This document shows positions 27,928 through 35,991 of a DNA stretch of 64,000 nt, in pieces. The first letter of the stretch is position 1. Every line of letters starts with the position of its first letter. The DNA is from Demequina aurantiaca. Lineage in GTDB: Bacteria > Actinomycetota > Actinomycetes > Actinomycetales > Demequinaceae. The notes under the pieces are model-generated. The model had not been told where the DNA came from, searched no databases, and worked only from the letters and a program-made list of their open reading frames with translations. The position numbers and the translations under genes were made by a program. The DNA lies in assembly GCF_000975135.1 (NCBI RefSeq), contig NZ_BBRF01000002.1, forward strand, positions 352,330-416,329. The letters run 5' to 3'.

Positions 27928-29703
27928 CTAGTAGCCCGGGGCCCTTGCGCGAGTGCCTGAGGCGCGAACGACAACCAACGAATCAGGAGGCAATCGCAAC
28001 GCGCCGGATTCCTCGACGATGACCTCCCCAAACTGGGCGGCGACGTCGCCGTTGGGGACGGACGCGGGGGCGTCGCTCAGGTTCGCGTGAACGGTGAGCG
28101 GTCCGTGCATGGTCACCACGCGCGGCGCCAATTCGGATATCCGGGCACCGTGCTTCACCCACGCGTCCCTCGCCTGAGCCTCGTGCCTCAGTGCCATCAG
28201 CTGACGCACCCATTCGCGTAGAGCATCGTGGATGGTTCCCTCGGCGGCCACGCCGTCACCTAGCTTGGAACGCAGGAAGGTGGTGCGGTCCTGAGGGTCG
28301 GGTACGTGCACCACGCCCCCGTAGAGCTCCTCCCACCCATGGCCACCAAATTCGCTCATGCGGCCTTCCGAGACTGCGCTTCCCAGCGGCTCATCGTGTT
28401 CGGTAAAGAACATGAAAGGCCTGGTCTCGCCGTACTCCTCGCCCATGAACAGCATCGGCGTGAAGGGAGAAAGCAAGATGAAGGCGAGCGAGGTAGCTTG
28501 CGCACCAGGAGAGAGAGTGGTGGAAGGGCGGTCGCCGATGGCACGGTTACCCACCTGGTCGTGGTTCGACGCGCAGACCACGAACCGACGCCGGTCGATG
28601 TCGGGGCCGACAGGTCGTCCCCAGACCTTGCCACGGAACGGTGAAAAGGTTCCGTTGTGCCAAAACACGTCGCGATACACCTTGTCCAGGGCTTCGACGG
28701 ACCCAAAGTCGGTGTAGTAACCGTGGCGCTCGCCGGTCAGGTAAGCGTGCAGGGCATGGTGGACGTCGTCGTTCCATTGCGCGGTCATGCCGTAGCCGCC
28801 GTCGGCGGTGGGCGTGACCATGATGTCGTCGTTGAGGTCTGATTCCGCGACCAACGACAAAGGCCGGCCGATGCTGCGGCTGAGTTCGGAAGTCTCGTCG
28901 GACAGCTGAGCGAGCACGTGGCGTTCGGAGTCATCCTTGAGCTCGTGAACGGCGTCCAAGCGAAGGCAATCGATGTGGAAGTCACGGAACCAGCGCAGCG
29001 CGTTGTCACAAATGAAGCGACGCATGCCGTCTGCATGTGGCTGATCTAGGTTGACCGCCCAACCCCAGGGGGTGTCGTGTGCATCCGTAAAATAGGGACC
29101 AAACTTCGACAGGTAGTTGCCGTCGGGCCCTAGGTGGTTGTACACCACGTCCAGACATACGCCCAGTCCGGCCTGGTGGGCGGCATCCACGAAGCGCTGA
29201 AGTGCAGCGGGACCACCGTAGGCCTCGTGCACGCCGTACAGCGAGACGCCATCGTAGCCCCAGCCATGGCGGCCGGGGAAAGGGGCAAGCGGCATGAGTT
29301 CCACCACATCCACGCCGATGGACCTCAGTGCCGGCAGTTGTGCGGCAGCGGCGTCGAGGGTGCCCTGTGGCGTAAAGGCGCCCACGTGGAGTTCATAGAA
29401 GACCGCACCAAGCGCGTCCACACCCGCCCACGTGCCGTCGGCCCAACGGTGCAGTCCCGAGTCGAACACCCGGGACGCACCGTGCACTCCATGCGGCTGC
29501 TGCGCACTGCGCGGGTCCGGCCACGGCCCCTCGCCATCCACCTCGTAGGCGTAATCCGTCCCGTGGGGAAGTTCTGGACCGGTCCACCACCCGTTGCCGT
29601 CCGCGCCGTGTGCCCGCCGCATCGGCTCGCGGGAGGGCTCAGCCTGGTCGCCCACGACGCACACCACGGACTCCGCCTCAGGAGCCCAGACACGTGCCAG
29701 CAT
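27928..29703 (-). CDS. treZ: Malto-oligosyltrehalose trehalohydrolase
   Basis: This 591-residue GH13 enzyme releases trehalose from malto-oligosyltrehalose made by TreY. An N-terminal CBM48-like domain (about 1-90) precedes the barrel: region I DVVYNH, nucleophile Asp250 in CLRLDAVHE, acid/base Glu287 in LVAESDL, and transition-state Asp382 in SNHDQVGN. Its ATG shares one base with the treY stop (TAATG), so translation is coupled. A longer upstream frame (to 29802) is only treY sequence. Confidence 0.96.
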   Translation of the reverse strand: MLARVWAPEAESVVCVVGDQAEPSREPMRRAHGADGNGWWTGPELPHGTDYAYEVDGEGPWPDPRSAQQPHGVHGASRVFDSGLHRWADGTWAGVDALGAVFYELHVGAFTPQGTLDAAAAQLPALRSIGVDVVELMPLAPFPGRHGWGYDGVSLYGVHEAYGGPAALQRFVDAAHQAGLGVCLDVVYNHLGPDGNYLSKFGPYFTDAHDTPWGWAVNLDQPHADGMRRFICDNALRWFRDFHIDCLRLDAVHELKDDSERHVLAQLSDETSELSRSIGRPLSLVAESDLNDDIMVTPTADGGYGMTAQWNDDVHHALHAYLTGERHGYYTDFGSVEALDKVYRDVFWHNGTFSPFRGKVWGRPVGPDIDRRRFVVCASNHDQVGNRAIGDRPSTTLSPGAQATSLAFILLSPFTPMLFMGEEYGETRPFMFFTEHDEPLGSAVSEGRMSEFGGHGWEELYGGVVHVPDPQDRTTFLRSKLGDGVAAEGTIHDALREWVRQLMALRHEAQARDAWVKHGARISELAPRVVTMHGPLTVHANLSDAPASVPNGDVAAQFGEVIVEESGALRLPPDSLVVVRASGTRARAPGY

Positions 29704-32216
29704 TAGGCGCGCACCAGCAGGGCGACGGGGGAGGTCTTGAGGAGTTCGGCGAGCGGCACCGGTCCACCCTCGAAGGTCTGACGCGCGATGCTGTCGTGCC
29801 ACGTTCCCGGAGGTAGCTGGACGGTGTGATCACCCCACCCACCCAGGCGTTCAAGGTCGAGTGCGACGCGGGTCGCGACTGTGATGACGTGCGGCTCGTC
29901 GTCCACGGTCCTGGCAAAGACCACGGCGTGGCCGGACGATGACGGCAAGGGAAGGTAGCCGGCGTCGGGGCCGGTGAAGGCGCCCTCGTGGTCACGACGA
30001 GCATGCAGAGCACGGGCCGTCACCTGCAGCTTTTCCTCGCCCAACGAGCGTGGCTTGGAGCGTCCAAGCACGCGGCCCAAGACCGATGCATTGGCGTCGA
30101 AGTCAATGGCGCGGCGGTTGTCTGGGTCGACGAGTGTGGGATTGACCGATTCGGTGCCCTGGTAAATGTCAGGCACTCCGGGCATGGTGAGTTGGATGAG
30201 TTTCATACCGAGGGTCGCTGCCCGAACGCCGTGAGCAGTCCGGTGATGCCACTGCATGACCAACTCACGCACGGCTTCGTCCTTGCGTGCCTTCTTGGCG
30301 AACTTGAGGACAGCGGTCTCATAGACGTCGTTGACGGACGTCCACGTCGTGTGGGTTTTGGCCTCACGCATCGCCTTGATCAGGTAGCCCTCAAGCCGGT
30401 GCCATTCCATGAAGGTGGACTCGTCGGACGTTCCGACCAGAATTTGCCACCACAGGTTTTCCATCCGGCCGTCCAACTCGCTCGGACGGTACTTCTCCGT
30501 GCCCGACTGCAGGTGCCGCACGAGCTCGTCCCAGGCCTCCGCGTCCTCGCTCAGCACACCGAGTCGCGCACGCACGTCTTCTGAGCGCTTGGTGTCGTGA
30601 GTCGACAGACACGTCATCGCGTGAGGGTACGTCTGCTGTTGCTCGCTGGCCCAAGCGTGGAAGGAAGCGGGGGGCATCGCGAATCGCGATGCCGGGGAGC
30701 CGACCTCGCACAGTGGTAGCAGATGCGTCCAGCGGTAGTACGCGGTGTCCTCGATGCCCTTGGCCATCACCGCCCCGCACGCCTGCTGGAATCGCGTGAT
30801 GAGTTCACGCCGGCTGGCCTCCTGGGTTCGCCCTGCACTTCCCACTTCGGCGCCACGAAGCAAATCCGCGACCACCTCGAGGGTTTCGTGGCGCTCAGGG
30901 TCGAGCGACTCGCGGGCGAGCGCTTCCGCGTGAGCAATGGCATCGAGTGACATTGCCTTGGGCGGCACTCCCGCGACCACGTAGGCGCGATAGCGGTCAA
31001 ACGCGACCAACATAGTGCGCAGGCAGTCGTAAATCGAGCGCCACGTGTGGTCGCGTAGGCGCACGTCGGAGTCGCAGATCCCATGCGCGATGGTCGCGAG
31101 GCGGTGCACCTCGCTGGACAGCGTCTCCTTGACGATCTCGCGCTTGGCCTCGTCGATGATCGCTGGCAGTGACCCCATGGCGTCGCCGGTCACCCGGTGC
31201 AGGGTGCCAGCGAGCGGTGACGAGCCGGCGGGGTCGCGAAGCAGCGCACCGATGCGCCACGAGGCGTCATAGCCGGTGGTTCCCGCGGTCTTCCATGACG
31301 TTGGCAGACGTTCTTCGTCCTCGAGGATCTTCTCGACGACGATCCAGGCGCCATTCGTGGCATCGGAGAGGCGAGAGATGTAGCCGGCCGGGTCCGCGAG
31401 CCCGTCCGGGTGGTCGATGCGTAGGCCGTCGAGGGTGCCGTCGTTGATGAGGTCGACGATGACCTGGTGTGTGGCGTCAAAAACGTCCGGGTCCTCGACG
31501 CGTACGGCCACCAGCGAACCCACGTCAAAGAAGCGACGGTAGTTCAATTCTTCATTGGCGACACGCCAATACGCGAGGCGATAGTGCTGCTGCTCGACCA
31601 GCGACGCCATCGGAAGGTTTTCCGTACCAGCACGAACGGGAAACACGTGCTCGTAGTAGCGCAGCACGGGAATGTCGCCCTGGTCTTCGAAGCCGGGGAT
31701 GGTCATCGAGTCGAGCGTCAGTTCGCCGCGTGCAAGGACTGTACCGATGCGCTCGCCAAGGACGGGCATCAGTACGGGGTCGCCGCCAGACCAGTCAACG
31801 TCGAACCAGTGCGAGAAGTCACTCTCCTCGCCGTACTGCAGCACCGACCACAGCGCCTTGTTGAAGTACGCGGGGGTGGGCACCGCCATGTGGTTGGGAA
31901 CTAGATCGGCGATGAGGCCGATGTTGCGTTCACCCGCGGCCCAGGACAGTTGGCGTAGACCCTCCCTGCCGCCGAGCACGGGGGAGATGTGCGAGTGATC
32001 GACCACGTCATAAAAGTGGGTGGAGCCCGGGGCAGCGTCAAGGATCGGTGACAGATAGAGGTGCGACACCCCCAGTGACTGGAAGTAATCCAATTGCGCT
32101 GTCGCATCGGCAAAGGTGAAGTCTGCGTTGAGTTGCAGGCGGTAGGTGGAAAGGGGAACTGGGGCGCCGGGCCTGTGACCAAGTCGCCTGCTACGTTCGT
32201 GAGTCACGTCTGTCAT
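29703..32216 (-). CDS. treY: Malto-oligosyltrehalose synthase
   Basis: The 837-residue GH13 isomerase turns the reducing-end alpha-1,4 bond of maltodextrins into the alpha-1,1 bond of trehalose. Signatures: STYRLQLNADFTFADA at the N terminus, region I LIADLVPNHMA, region II GLRIDHPDGLADP, region III VVEKILEDEERLP and region IV THDTKRSEDVRAR. ATG 32216 is taken as the start with GGAG 11 nt upstream; an in-frame GTG at 32228 overlaps that GGAG. The usual third gene treX (debranching enzyme) is not adjacent. Divergent from DUF1684. Confidence 0.96.
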   Translation of the reverse strand: MTDVTHERSRRLGHRPGAPVPLSTYRLQLNADFTFADATAQLDYFQSLGVSHLYLSPILDAAPGSTHFYDVVDHSHISPVLGGREGLRQLSWAAGERNIGLIADLVPNHMAVPTPAYFNKALWSVLQYGEESDFSHWFDVDWSGGDPVLMPVLGERIGTVLARGELTLDSMTIPGFEDQGDIPVLRYYEHVFPVRAGTENLPMASLVEQQHYRLAYWRVANEELNYRRFFDVGSLVAVRVEDPDVFDATHQVIVDLINDGTLDGLRIDHPDGLADPAGYISRLSDATNGAWIVVEKILEDEERLPTSWKTAGTTGYDASWRIGALLRDPAGSSPLAGTLHRVTGDAMGSLPAIIDEAKREIVKETLSSEVHRLATIAHGICDSDVRLRDHTWRSIYDCLRTMLVAFDRYRAYVVAGVPPKAMSLDAIAHAEALARESLDPERHETLEVVADLLRGAEVGSAGRTQEASRRELITRFQQACGAVMAKGIEDTAYYRWTHLLPLCEVGSPASRFAMPPASFHAWASEQQQTYPHAMTCLSTHDTKRSEDVRARLGVLSEDAEAWDELVRHLQSGTEKYRPSELDGRMENLWWQILVGTSDESTFMEWHRLEGYLIKAMREAKTHTTWTSVNDVYETAVLKFAKKARKDEAVRELVMQWHHRTAHGVRAATLGMKLIQLTMPGVPDIYQGTESVNPTLVDPDNRRAIDFDANASVLGRVLGRSKPRSLGEEKLQVTARALHARRDHEGAFTGPDAGYLPLPSSSGHAVVFARTVDDEPHVITVATRVALDLERLGGWGDHTVQLPPGTWHDSIARQTFEGGPVPLAELLKTSPVALLVRA

Positions 32217-32285
32217 GTAGGTAACCACTCCTTCGCCTTCATTCTGTCAGACCTGGGTGACGGCAAGATTTCGGCGCCCCGTCCG

Positions 32286-32310
32286 CTATTGGTCCGTTTA
32301 CGCACGCGCT
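32286..32310 (-). repeat. Paired intergenic repeat, copy 2b
   Basis: Read on the minus strand: GCGTGCGTAAACGGACCAAT followed by AG. It lies between the divergent treY and DUF1684 genes, 41 bp from copy 2a. Confidence 0.7.
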
Positions 32311-32325
32311 GAGATGTTGCCGCGC

Positions 32326-32348
32326 CCTACTGGTCCATTTTGCCCGGC
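32326..32348 (-). repeat. Paired intergenic repeat, copy 2a
   Basis: Read on the minus strand: GCCGGGCAAAATGGACCAGT followed by AGG. A more diverged copy, in the same orientation as copy 2b. Confidence 0.6.
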
Positions 32349-32352
32349 TCTG

Positions 32353-32358
32353 TACGGT
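32353..32358 (+). promoter_or_regulatory. Putative -10 of leaderless DUF1684 gene
   Basis: TACGGT, 6 nt, then ATG 32365. Confidence 0.4.
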
Positions 32359-32364
32359 GGCTCT

Positions 32365-32964
32365 ATGAGTGCATTCGATGTTGCCCATTGGCGCAGGTCC
32401 ACGTTCGACATCTATCGGCAGGTGCGTGCCGAGCCGGATCACGTCAAAGCCCATGCCTTGTGGGCGTCCGCACGCCGCGAGATGCTGCTGAACCATCCCG
32501 CCTCCCCGGTGAAGCCTGAAGACCGCGGCAACCCCGGCATCGGCGGCGTGGCGGACTACGACGCCTCCTTCAGGTTTGTTGCGGGGCTGGACAGCGACGT
32601 TCCCGCACTCACCCGCGACGTGCAAACCGGCACCGATGGTGTGGTGCCCTTTGAACGCCTCGGAATTGTGCGTCTGGAGGGAATCGGAGAGCTCGACGTC
32701 TGGCGTTTGACGACGTACGGAGGTGGAATCTTTGTGCCGATGAGAGACACCACCGCTGGTAGGTCGAGCTATGGAGCAGGCAGATACCTGCTCGACACAA
32801 TCAAGGGCGCGGACCTGGGTGGCGACGCTGGTGGTCTGGTGATCGACCTCAACTTCGCTTACAACCCCTCCTGCGCGTACGACGAGGCGTGGGCGTGCCC
32901 GCTGCCCGGTCCCGGGAATCGACTTGACGTGGATGTCCCAGTGGGGGAGCAGTACGGGGGCTAG
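32365..32964 (+). CDS. DUF1684 domain-containing protein
   Basis: The 199-residue cytoplasmic protein has the DUF1684 pattern: WRRSTFDIYRQVRA at the N terminus, VWRLTTYGGGIFVPMRDTTAGRSSYGAGRYLLDT in the middle, and NFAYNPSCAYDEAWACPLPGPGNRLDVDVPVGE at the end. The conserved Asn-Pro-Cys and Cys-Pro-Leu-Pro stretch suggests an enzyme or metal site, but no activity is established. ATG 32365 has a -10 six bases upstream. The gene is flanked on both sides by outward-facing copies of the paired repeat. Confidence 0.85.
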   Translation: MSAFDVAHWRRSTFDIYRQVRAEPDHVKAHALWASARREMLLNHPASPVKPEDRGNPGIGGVADYDASFRFVAGLDSDVPALTRDVQTGTDGVVPFERLGIVRLEGIGELDVWRLTTYGGGIFVPMRDTTAGRSSYGAGRYLLDTIKGADLGGDAGGLVIDLNFAYNPSCAYDEAWACPLPGPGNRLDVDVPVGEQYGG

Positions 32965-32966
32965 CG

Positions 32967-32992
32967 CGTGATTGTGACTTATCGGCCCAGCA
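32967..32992 (+). repeat. Paired intergenic repeat, degenerate copy 3a
   Basis: The segment ending TTATCGGCCCAGCAGG resembles ATCGGACCAATAGAG at the core. It is 42 bp before copy 3b and in the same orientation. Called mainly because the spacing matches the other pairs. Confidence 0.4.
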
Positions 32993-33013
32993 GGGAGCGT
33001 GCGACCCGAAAAA

Positions 33014-33037
33014 GCGTGCGCTATCGGACCAATAGAG
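33014..33037 (+). repeat. Paired intergenic repeat, copy 3b
   Basis: GCGTGCGCTATCGGACCAAT followed by AGAG, between DUF1684 and the tRNA cluster terminator. Confidence 0.7.
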
Positions 33038-33094
33038 GCAGCGATGGCGATGCGATGGCGGGGGGCTGGCCGAGTAGCGCGGCGCAAGAACTAA

Positions 33095-33132
33095 AAAGAC
33101 CGGCTCAGCCCCGAAGGGCCGAGCCGGTCTTT
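33095..33132 (-). terminator. Terminator of the Gly-Cys-Val tRNA cluster
   Basis: AAAGACCGGCTC and GAGCCGGTCTTT pair perfectly around an inner GCCC/GGGC stem with a CGAA/TTCG tetraloop. On the minus strand the stem is followed by TTTTTAG. It can also stop transcription coming from DUF1684 on the plus strand. Confidence 0.9.
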
Positions 33133-33140
33133 GTACTGCA

Positions 33141-33215
33141 TGGTGGGCCGTACTGGGATCGAACCAGTGACCTCTTCCGTGTCAGGGAAGCGCGCTACCG
33201 CTGCGCCAACGGCCC
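33141..33215 (-). tRNA. tRNA-Val (anticodon GAC)
   Basis: A 75-nt cloverleaf including an encoded CCA. The acceptor GGGCCGT pairs with ACGGCCC, the anticodon stem CTTCC/GGAAG holds the loop CTGACAC, and the T-arm is GGTTCGATCC. The discriminator is A. Last gene of the cluster. Confidence 0.96.
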
Positions 33216-33221
33216 CATGCG

Positions 33222-33292
33222 AGGTGGAGATGGGATTCGAACCCACGTATACGGCTTTGCAGGCCGCTGCCTCGCCTCTCGGCCACTCCACC
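33222..33292 (-). tRNA. tRNA-Cys (anticodon GCA)
   Basis: A 71-nt cloverleaf. The acceptor GGTGGAG pairs with CTCCACC, the anticodon loop is CTGCAAA, the T-arm GGTTCGAATCC, discriminator U; CCA is not encoded. Confidence 0.95.
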
Positions 33293-33344
33293 GCGAAGGA
33301 ACTTATGGGTATGTACCAGGTACAGAACCATAAATCTTTCTCCG

Positions 33345-33416
33345 AGCGGACGACGGGATTTGAACCCGCGACCCTCACCTTGGCAAGGTGATGCTCTACC
33401 ACTGAGCTACGTCCGC
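33345..33416 (-). tRNA. tRNA-Gly (anticodon GCC)
   Basis: A 72-nt cloverleaf. The acceptor GCGGACG pairs with CGTCCGC, the anticodon stem TCACC/GGTGA holds TTGCCAA, discriminator U; CCA is not encoded. First gene of the cluster. Confidence 0.96.
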
Positions 33417-33448
33417 ATGTTCTCGGGGATTCCCTCGAACAGGAGATG

Positions 33449-33478
33449 ACAATATCCGAAACTTCGCCGCTTTACCAA
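33449..33478 (-). promoter_or_regulatory. Putative promoter of the Gly-Cys-Val tRNA cluster
   Basis: On the minus strand TTGGTA (33478-33473), 18 nt, then TATTGT (33454-33449); predicted transcription start about 25 nt before tRNA-Gly. Confidence 0.5.
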
Positions 33479-33570
33479 TCCGTCGGGAACGCGTGTCGGT
33501 GCCGCGCGCAATCACCTCGCCGTGCATTGCCAAATCCGGCTATACCGCCAATGACCTCGCCTTTGACCGC

Positions 33571-33576
33571 TAGCGT
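33571..33576 (+). promoter_or_regulatory. Putative -10 of leaderless pabB
   Basis: TAGCGT, 6 nt, then GTG 33583. Confidence 0.45.
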
Positions 33577-33582
33577 TAGGGC

Positions 33583-34680
33583 GTGGACTGGAGCAATGAC
33601 CCTCGCCGTGCGGGAAGCGCTGAGTTTCGTGGCGTGCGCGCGAGCCATCCGGTGGAACGCATCGATGTCGCCACACATGGTCATCGTCTCTCCGAAGGTG
33701 GCTTTTGGGTCTTGGTCGCCGAGTTTGATGGAGTGATGAGCGCGTGGAGGTTCGCGCAGGTTGAGCGGTCTGACGTTCCAGCTGAGCCAGATGGCAGGCG
33801 TCCGTGGCGAGGTCCGTCGCGCGATGCCTGGGCTACCTCGATGGATCGCGCTGCCTACGTGCGCGGCGTGAAACATATACGCGCAGCGATCAGCGAAGGC
33901 GATGTTTACCAGGTCAATCTTTGTCGAGTGTTATCGGCGTCTCTGATCGCCGAGGCGCCAGGACCCGATGCGGTGGCGCTATCCCAGACCCTGACGACTG
34001 GGAATCCCGCGCGTTTCGCCTCTCGGATCGTGGTTCCGAGCATCGATGGCGCCGAGGGTGTGTGGGTGGTGTCGGCGTCACCCGAGCTCTACTTAGCGAT
34101 TGATGGCTCGACCGTCTCGTCGTCTCCAATCAAGGGCACGGCCGCTCCGGGGGTGCCGATGCTACCCAAGGACGAGGCGGAGAACGTCATGATTACCGAC
34201 CTCATTCGCAACGATGTTTCTCACGTGGCGCTACCTGGATCGGTGCGCGTGCCGGAGTTCCTCGCCGAACATGAGCACCCCGGCTTGTCGCACCTGCAGA
34301 GCACCGTCGAGGCGACGCTCGCACCGGAGTTCGAGTGGACCCCCGCGATGTGGCCGGCGCTCCTCAACGGCACGTTCCCTCCTGGCTCCGTCTCCGGGGC
34401 TCCCAAGTCGAGCGCCCTCGAGATCATTGGACGAGAGGAACGCGCCATGCGCGGACCGTACTGCGGCGGGATCGGATGGATTGATGCGGATGTGCAGCGC
34501 GCAGAATTGGCTGTCGGAATTCGCACCTTCTGGTGGACCCCTGCCCATGGGGGCACGCTGCACTTTGGAACCGGCGCAGGCATCACGTGGGGCTCAGATC
34601 CCGATGGTGAATGGCGCGAGACGGAACTTAAGGCCAAACGCTTGATTGCCCTGGCAAGTAGCGAGAGGATGTCCAGATGA
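33583..34680 (+). CDS. pabB: Aminodeoxychorismate synthase component I-like chorismate-binding enzyme
   Basis: A 365-residue chorismate-utilising enzyme; with a glutaminase it would make 4-amino-4-deoxychorismate for folate. Family motifs are intact: SPIKGTAAPG, DEAENVMITDLIRNDVSHV, FPPGSVSGAPKSSALEII and GPYCGGIGW. It is about 90 residues shorter than full-length PabB because the N-terminal Trp-binding-like domain is reduced, as in many actinobacterial homologues. It overlaps the pabC-like gene by ATGA, which supports PabB over anthranilate synthase. No pabA is in the window. Confidence 0.88.
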   Translation: MDWSNDPRRAGSAEFRGVRASHPVERIDVATHGHRLSEGGFWVLVAEFDGVMSAWRFAQVERSDVPAEPDGRRPWRGPSRDAWATSMDRAAYVRGVKHIRAAISEGDVYQVNLCRVLSASLIAEAPGPDAVALSQTLTTGNPARFASRIVVPSIDGAEGVWVVSASPELYLAIDGSTVSSSPIKGTAAPGVPMLPKDEAENVMITDLIRNDVSHVALPGSVRVPEFLAEHEHPGLSHLQSTVEATLAPEFEWTPAMWPALLNGTFPPGSVSGAPKSSALEIIGREERAMRGPYCGGIGWIDADVQRAELAVGIRTFWWTPAHGGTLHFGTGAGITWGSDPDGEWRETELKAKRLIALASSERMSR

Positions 34681-35564
34681 ACATCGTCGTATGGGTGAAC
34701 GGCGTCATCATGGATGCTGGCGCGCCTGTCGTGACCGCCACCGACCATGGCCTCACCGTGGGTGATGGGGTGTTCGAGACGATGGCAGTGGTGAACGGAA
34801 AGCCGTTTGCGCTCACGCGCCACATCGCGCGTCTCGCCTACTCGGCTCAGCGCATGGGTATCGACGAGGCGCATAGGGACTTGATTCGCGAAGGAGTGGC
34901 CGCAGTTCGCGACGCAGCGGCTACCGCGGATCAGCCGTTTGAGATCACCCGCATGCGGCTCACGCTAGTTTCTGGTCCGGGTCCCATGAGCTCGGTTCGT
35001 GGTGAGGGGCCCGCCTCACTCATCGTCACCGCCACCGACGCTCCGGCGCCCAAGCGATGCCGTGCGGTACGAGCGCCGTGGGTGCGAAACGAGCGCTCAG
35101 CGATCGCGGGCGTGAAGTCAACCTCGTACGCCGAGAACGTGGTGATGGCTCAGTTCGCGGCGGGCAAGGGTGCCGATGAGGCGATTGTCGCCAATACTCA
35201 CGGCCACTTATGCGAAGGTACCGCGACCAATATCTTCATCGAGGTCGACGATGAGATTCTGACGCCACCTCTCGCCTCGGGCTGCCTACCTGGGATCACT
35301 CGTGGTCTCGCACTCGAGTGGGGGGCGCGTGCAGGCCTGCCGATTCGCCCCGCGGACGTGGGGGAACTCGATATGTCCGTGCTCGAGCGGGTGAGAGAGG
35401 GGGCGGCATTCGCAGCCGTGTCCTCCTCGACGCGTGGCGTGCAACCACTCGACATGCTCGATGGCGTGGCGTTGAAGCCCGGGCCACTATTGGCACGACT
35501 CTCACGCATCTTCGACGAGTTCGCGAGCGACAACCCCGACCCGGTCCCGCCGCGCCAAAAATAG
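34677..35564 (+). CDS. pabC: Class IV aminotransferase, probable aminodeoxychorismate lyase
   Basis: The 295-residue fold-type IV PLP enzyme has VGDGVFETMAVVNGKPFALTRHIARL at the N terminus, PLP Lys147 in GVKSTSYAENVV and the phosphate-binding EGTATNIF plus LPGITRGLALEWG. Coupled to pabB by a 4-nt overlap, it should cleave aminodeoxychorismate to p-aminobenzoate and pyruvate. Branched-chain or D-amino acid aminotransferase activity is the alternative for this fold. Confidence 0.88.
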   Translation: MNIVVWVNGVIMDAGAPVVTATDHGLTVGDGVFETMAVVNGKPFALTRHIARLAYSAQRMGIDEAHRDLIREGVAAVRDAAATADQPFEITRMRLTLVSGPGPMSSVRGEGPASLIVTATDAPAPKRCRAVRAPWVRNERSAIAGVKSTSYAENVVMAQFAAGKGADEAIVANTHGHLCEGTATNIFIEVDDEILTPPLASGCLPGITRGLALEWGARAGLPIRPADVGELDMSVLERVREGAAFAAVSSSTRGVQPLDMLDGVALKPGPLLARLSRIFDEFASDNPDPVPPRQK

Positions 35565-35568
35565 CGGC

Positions 35569-35574
35569 TAGTAT
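35569..35574 (+). promoter_or_regulatory. Putative -10 of tRNA-Val(CAC)
   Basis: TAGTAT lies 15 nt before the mature 5' end of the tRNA. Confidence 0.45.
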
Positions 35575-35588
35575 GGTGTCTGCTTTCA

Positions 35589-35663
35589 GGGCGATTGGCG
35601 CAGGGGTAGCGCGCTTCCTTCACACGGAAGAGGTCACTGGTTCGATCCCAGTATCGCCCACCA
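35589..35663 (+). tRNA. tRNA-Val (anticodon CAC)
   Basis: A 75-nt cloverleaf with encoded CCA. The acceptor GGGCGAT pairs with ATCGCCC, the anticodon loop is TTCACAC, the T-arm GGTTCGATCC. A run of six T follows within 5 nt. Closely similar to tRNA-Val(GAC) 2.4 kb away except in the acceptor and anticodon. Confidence 0.96.
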
Positions 35664-35683
35664 ACATTTTTTGCTCCTGATAG

Positions 35684-35711
35684 GCGTCGAGGCACATCGG
35701 TCGCTCGACGC
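35684..35711. other. Perfect 8-bp inverted repeat after tRNA-Val
   Basis: GCGTCGAG (35684-35691) and CTCGACGC (35704-35711) with a 12-nt loop. Confidence 0.4.
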
Positions 35712-35861
35712 GGTTGAACCACCAGGGCGCTTGCTCGGCAACCTTTTGCGCGCGCGACTCGTTCCCTTGATGGCGATGTTTGCCACTACGCAACCAGTCA
35801 CCAGCCACGGTCAGCACCTGAGTGCCATCTGACGCGTGGAATACTCCACAGAGGTACGGTG

Positions 35862-35889
35862 CACGTCGCCGCGCAGCTTGCGGCGCGTG
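35862..35889. other. Stem-loop in the GT2 upstream region
   Basis: CACG-T-CGCCGC pairs with GCGGCG-CGTG around GCAGCTT: 10 bp with one bulged T. Confidence 0.35.
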
Positions 35890-35964
35890 GCGAAAGCCGT
35901 CCCTTTGCTCGATTTTGAGACGAGATGAACAATGTCTGAATTCGCGGGCACGAACGTGCCTTGG

Positions 35965-35980
35965 TGTGACATTCGTCACG
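35965..35980 (+). promoter_or_regulatory. CRP/GlxR-type operator upstream of the GT2 gene
   Basis: TGTGACATTCGTCACG matches the actinobacterial CRP consensus TGTGANNTNNGTCACA at every defined position except the last base. It ends 11 bp before the -10 box, so it covers the -35 region and bound protein could block or recruit RNA polymerase. Confidence 0.6.
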
Positions 35981-35991
35981 ATTTGTGTGGT

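Larger units (their letters stand above)
35670..35900 (-). pseudogene. Possible gene remnant beside tRNA-Val
   Basis: On the minus strand this segment reads as plausible protein (…APYLCGVFHASDGTQ…VAGDWLRSG…WWFNRVERPMCLDAYQE) with a clear excess of G/C at third codon positions, but the frame runs on into the tRNA and has no convincing start or ribosome site. I do not recognise the family. A remnant of an element once inserted at the tRNA 3' end is one explanation; chance is another. Confidence 0.25.

Noticed and set aside
33523..33545. TGCCAAATCCGGCTATA before pabB as another repeat copy
   Set aside because: Only TGCCAAATC matches in a row; no paired copy.
35620..35979. Complete 119-codon gene on the minus strand through tRNA-Val
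   Set aside because: The frame ends inside the tRNA and has no ribosome site; at most a remnant, reported as such with low confidence.
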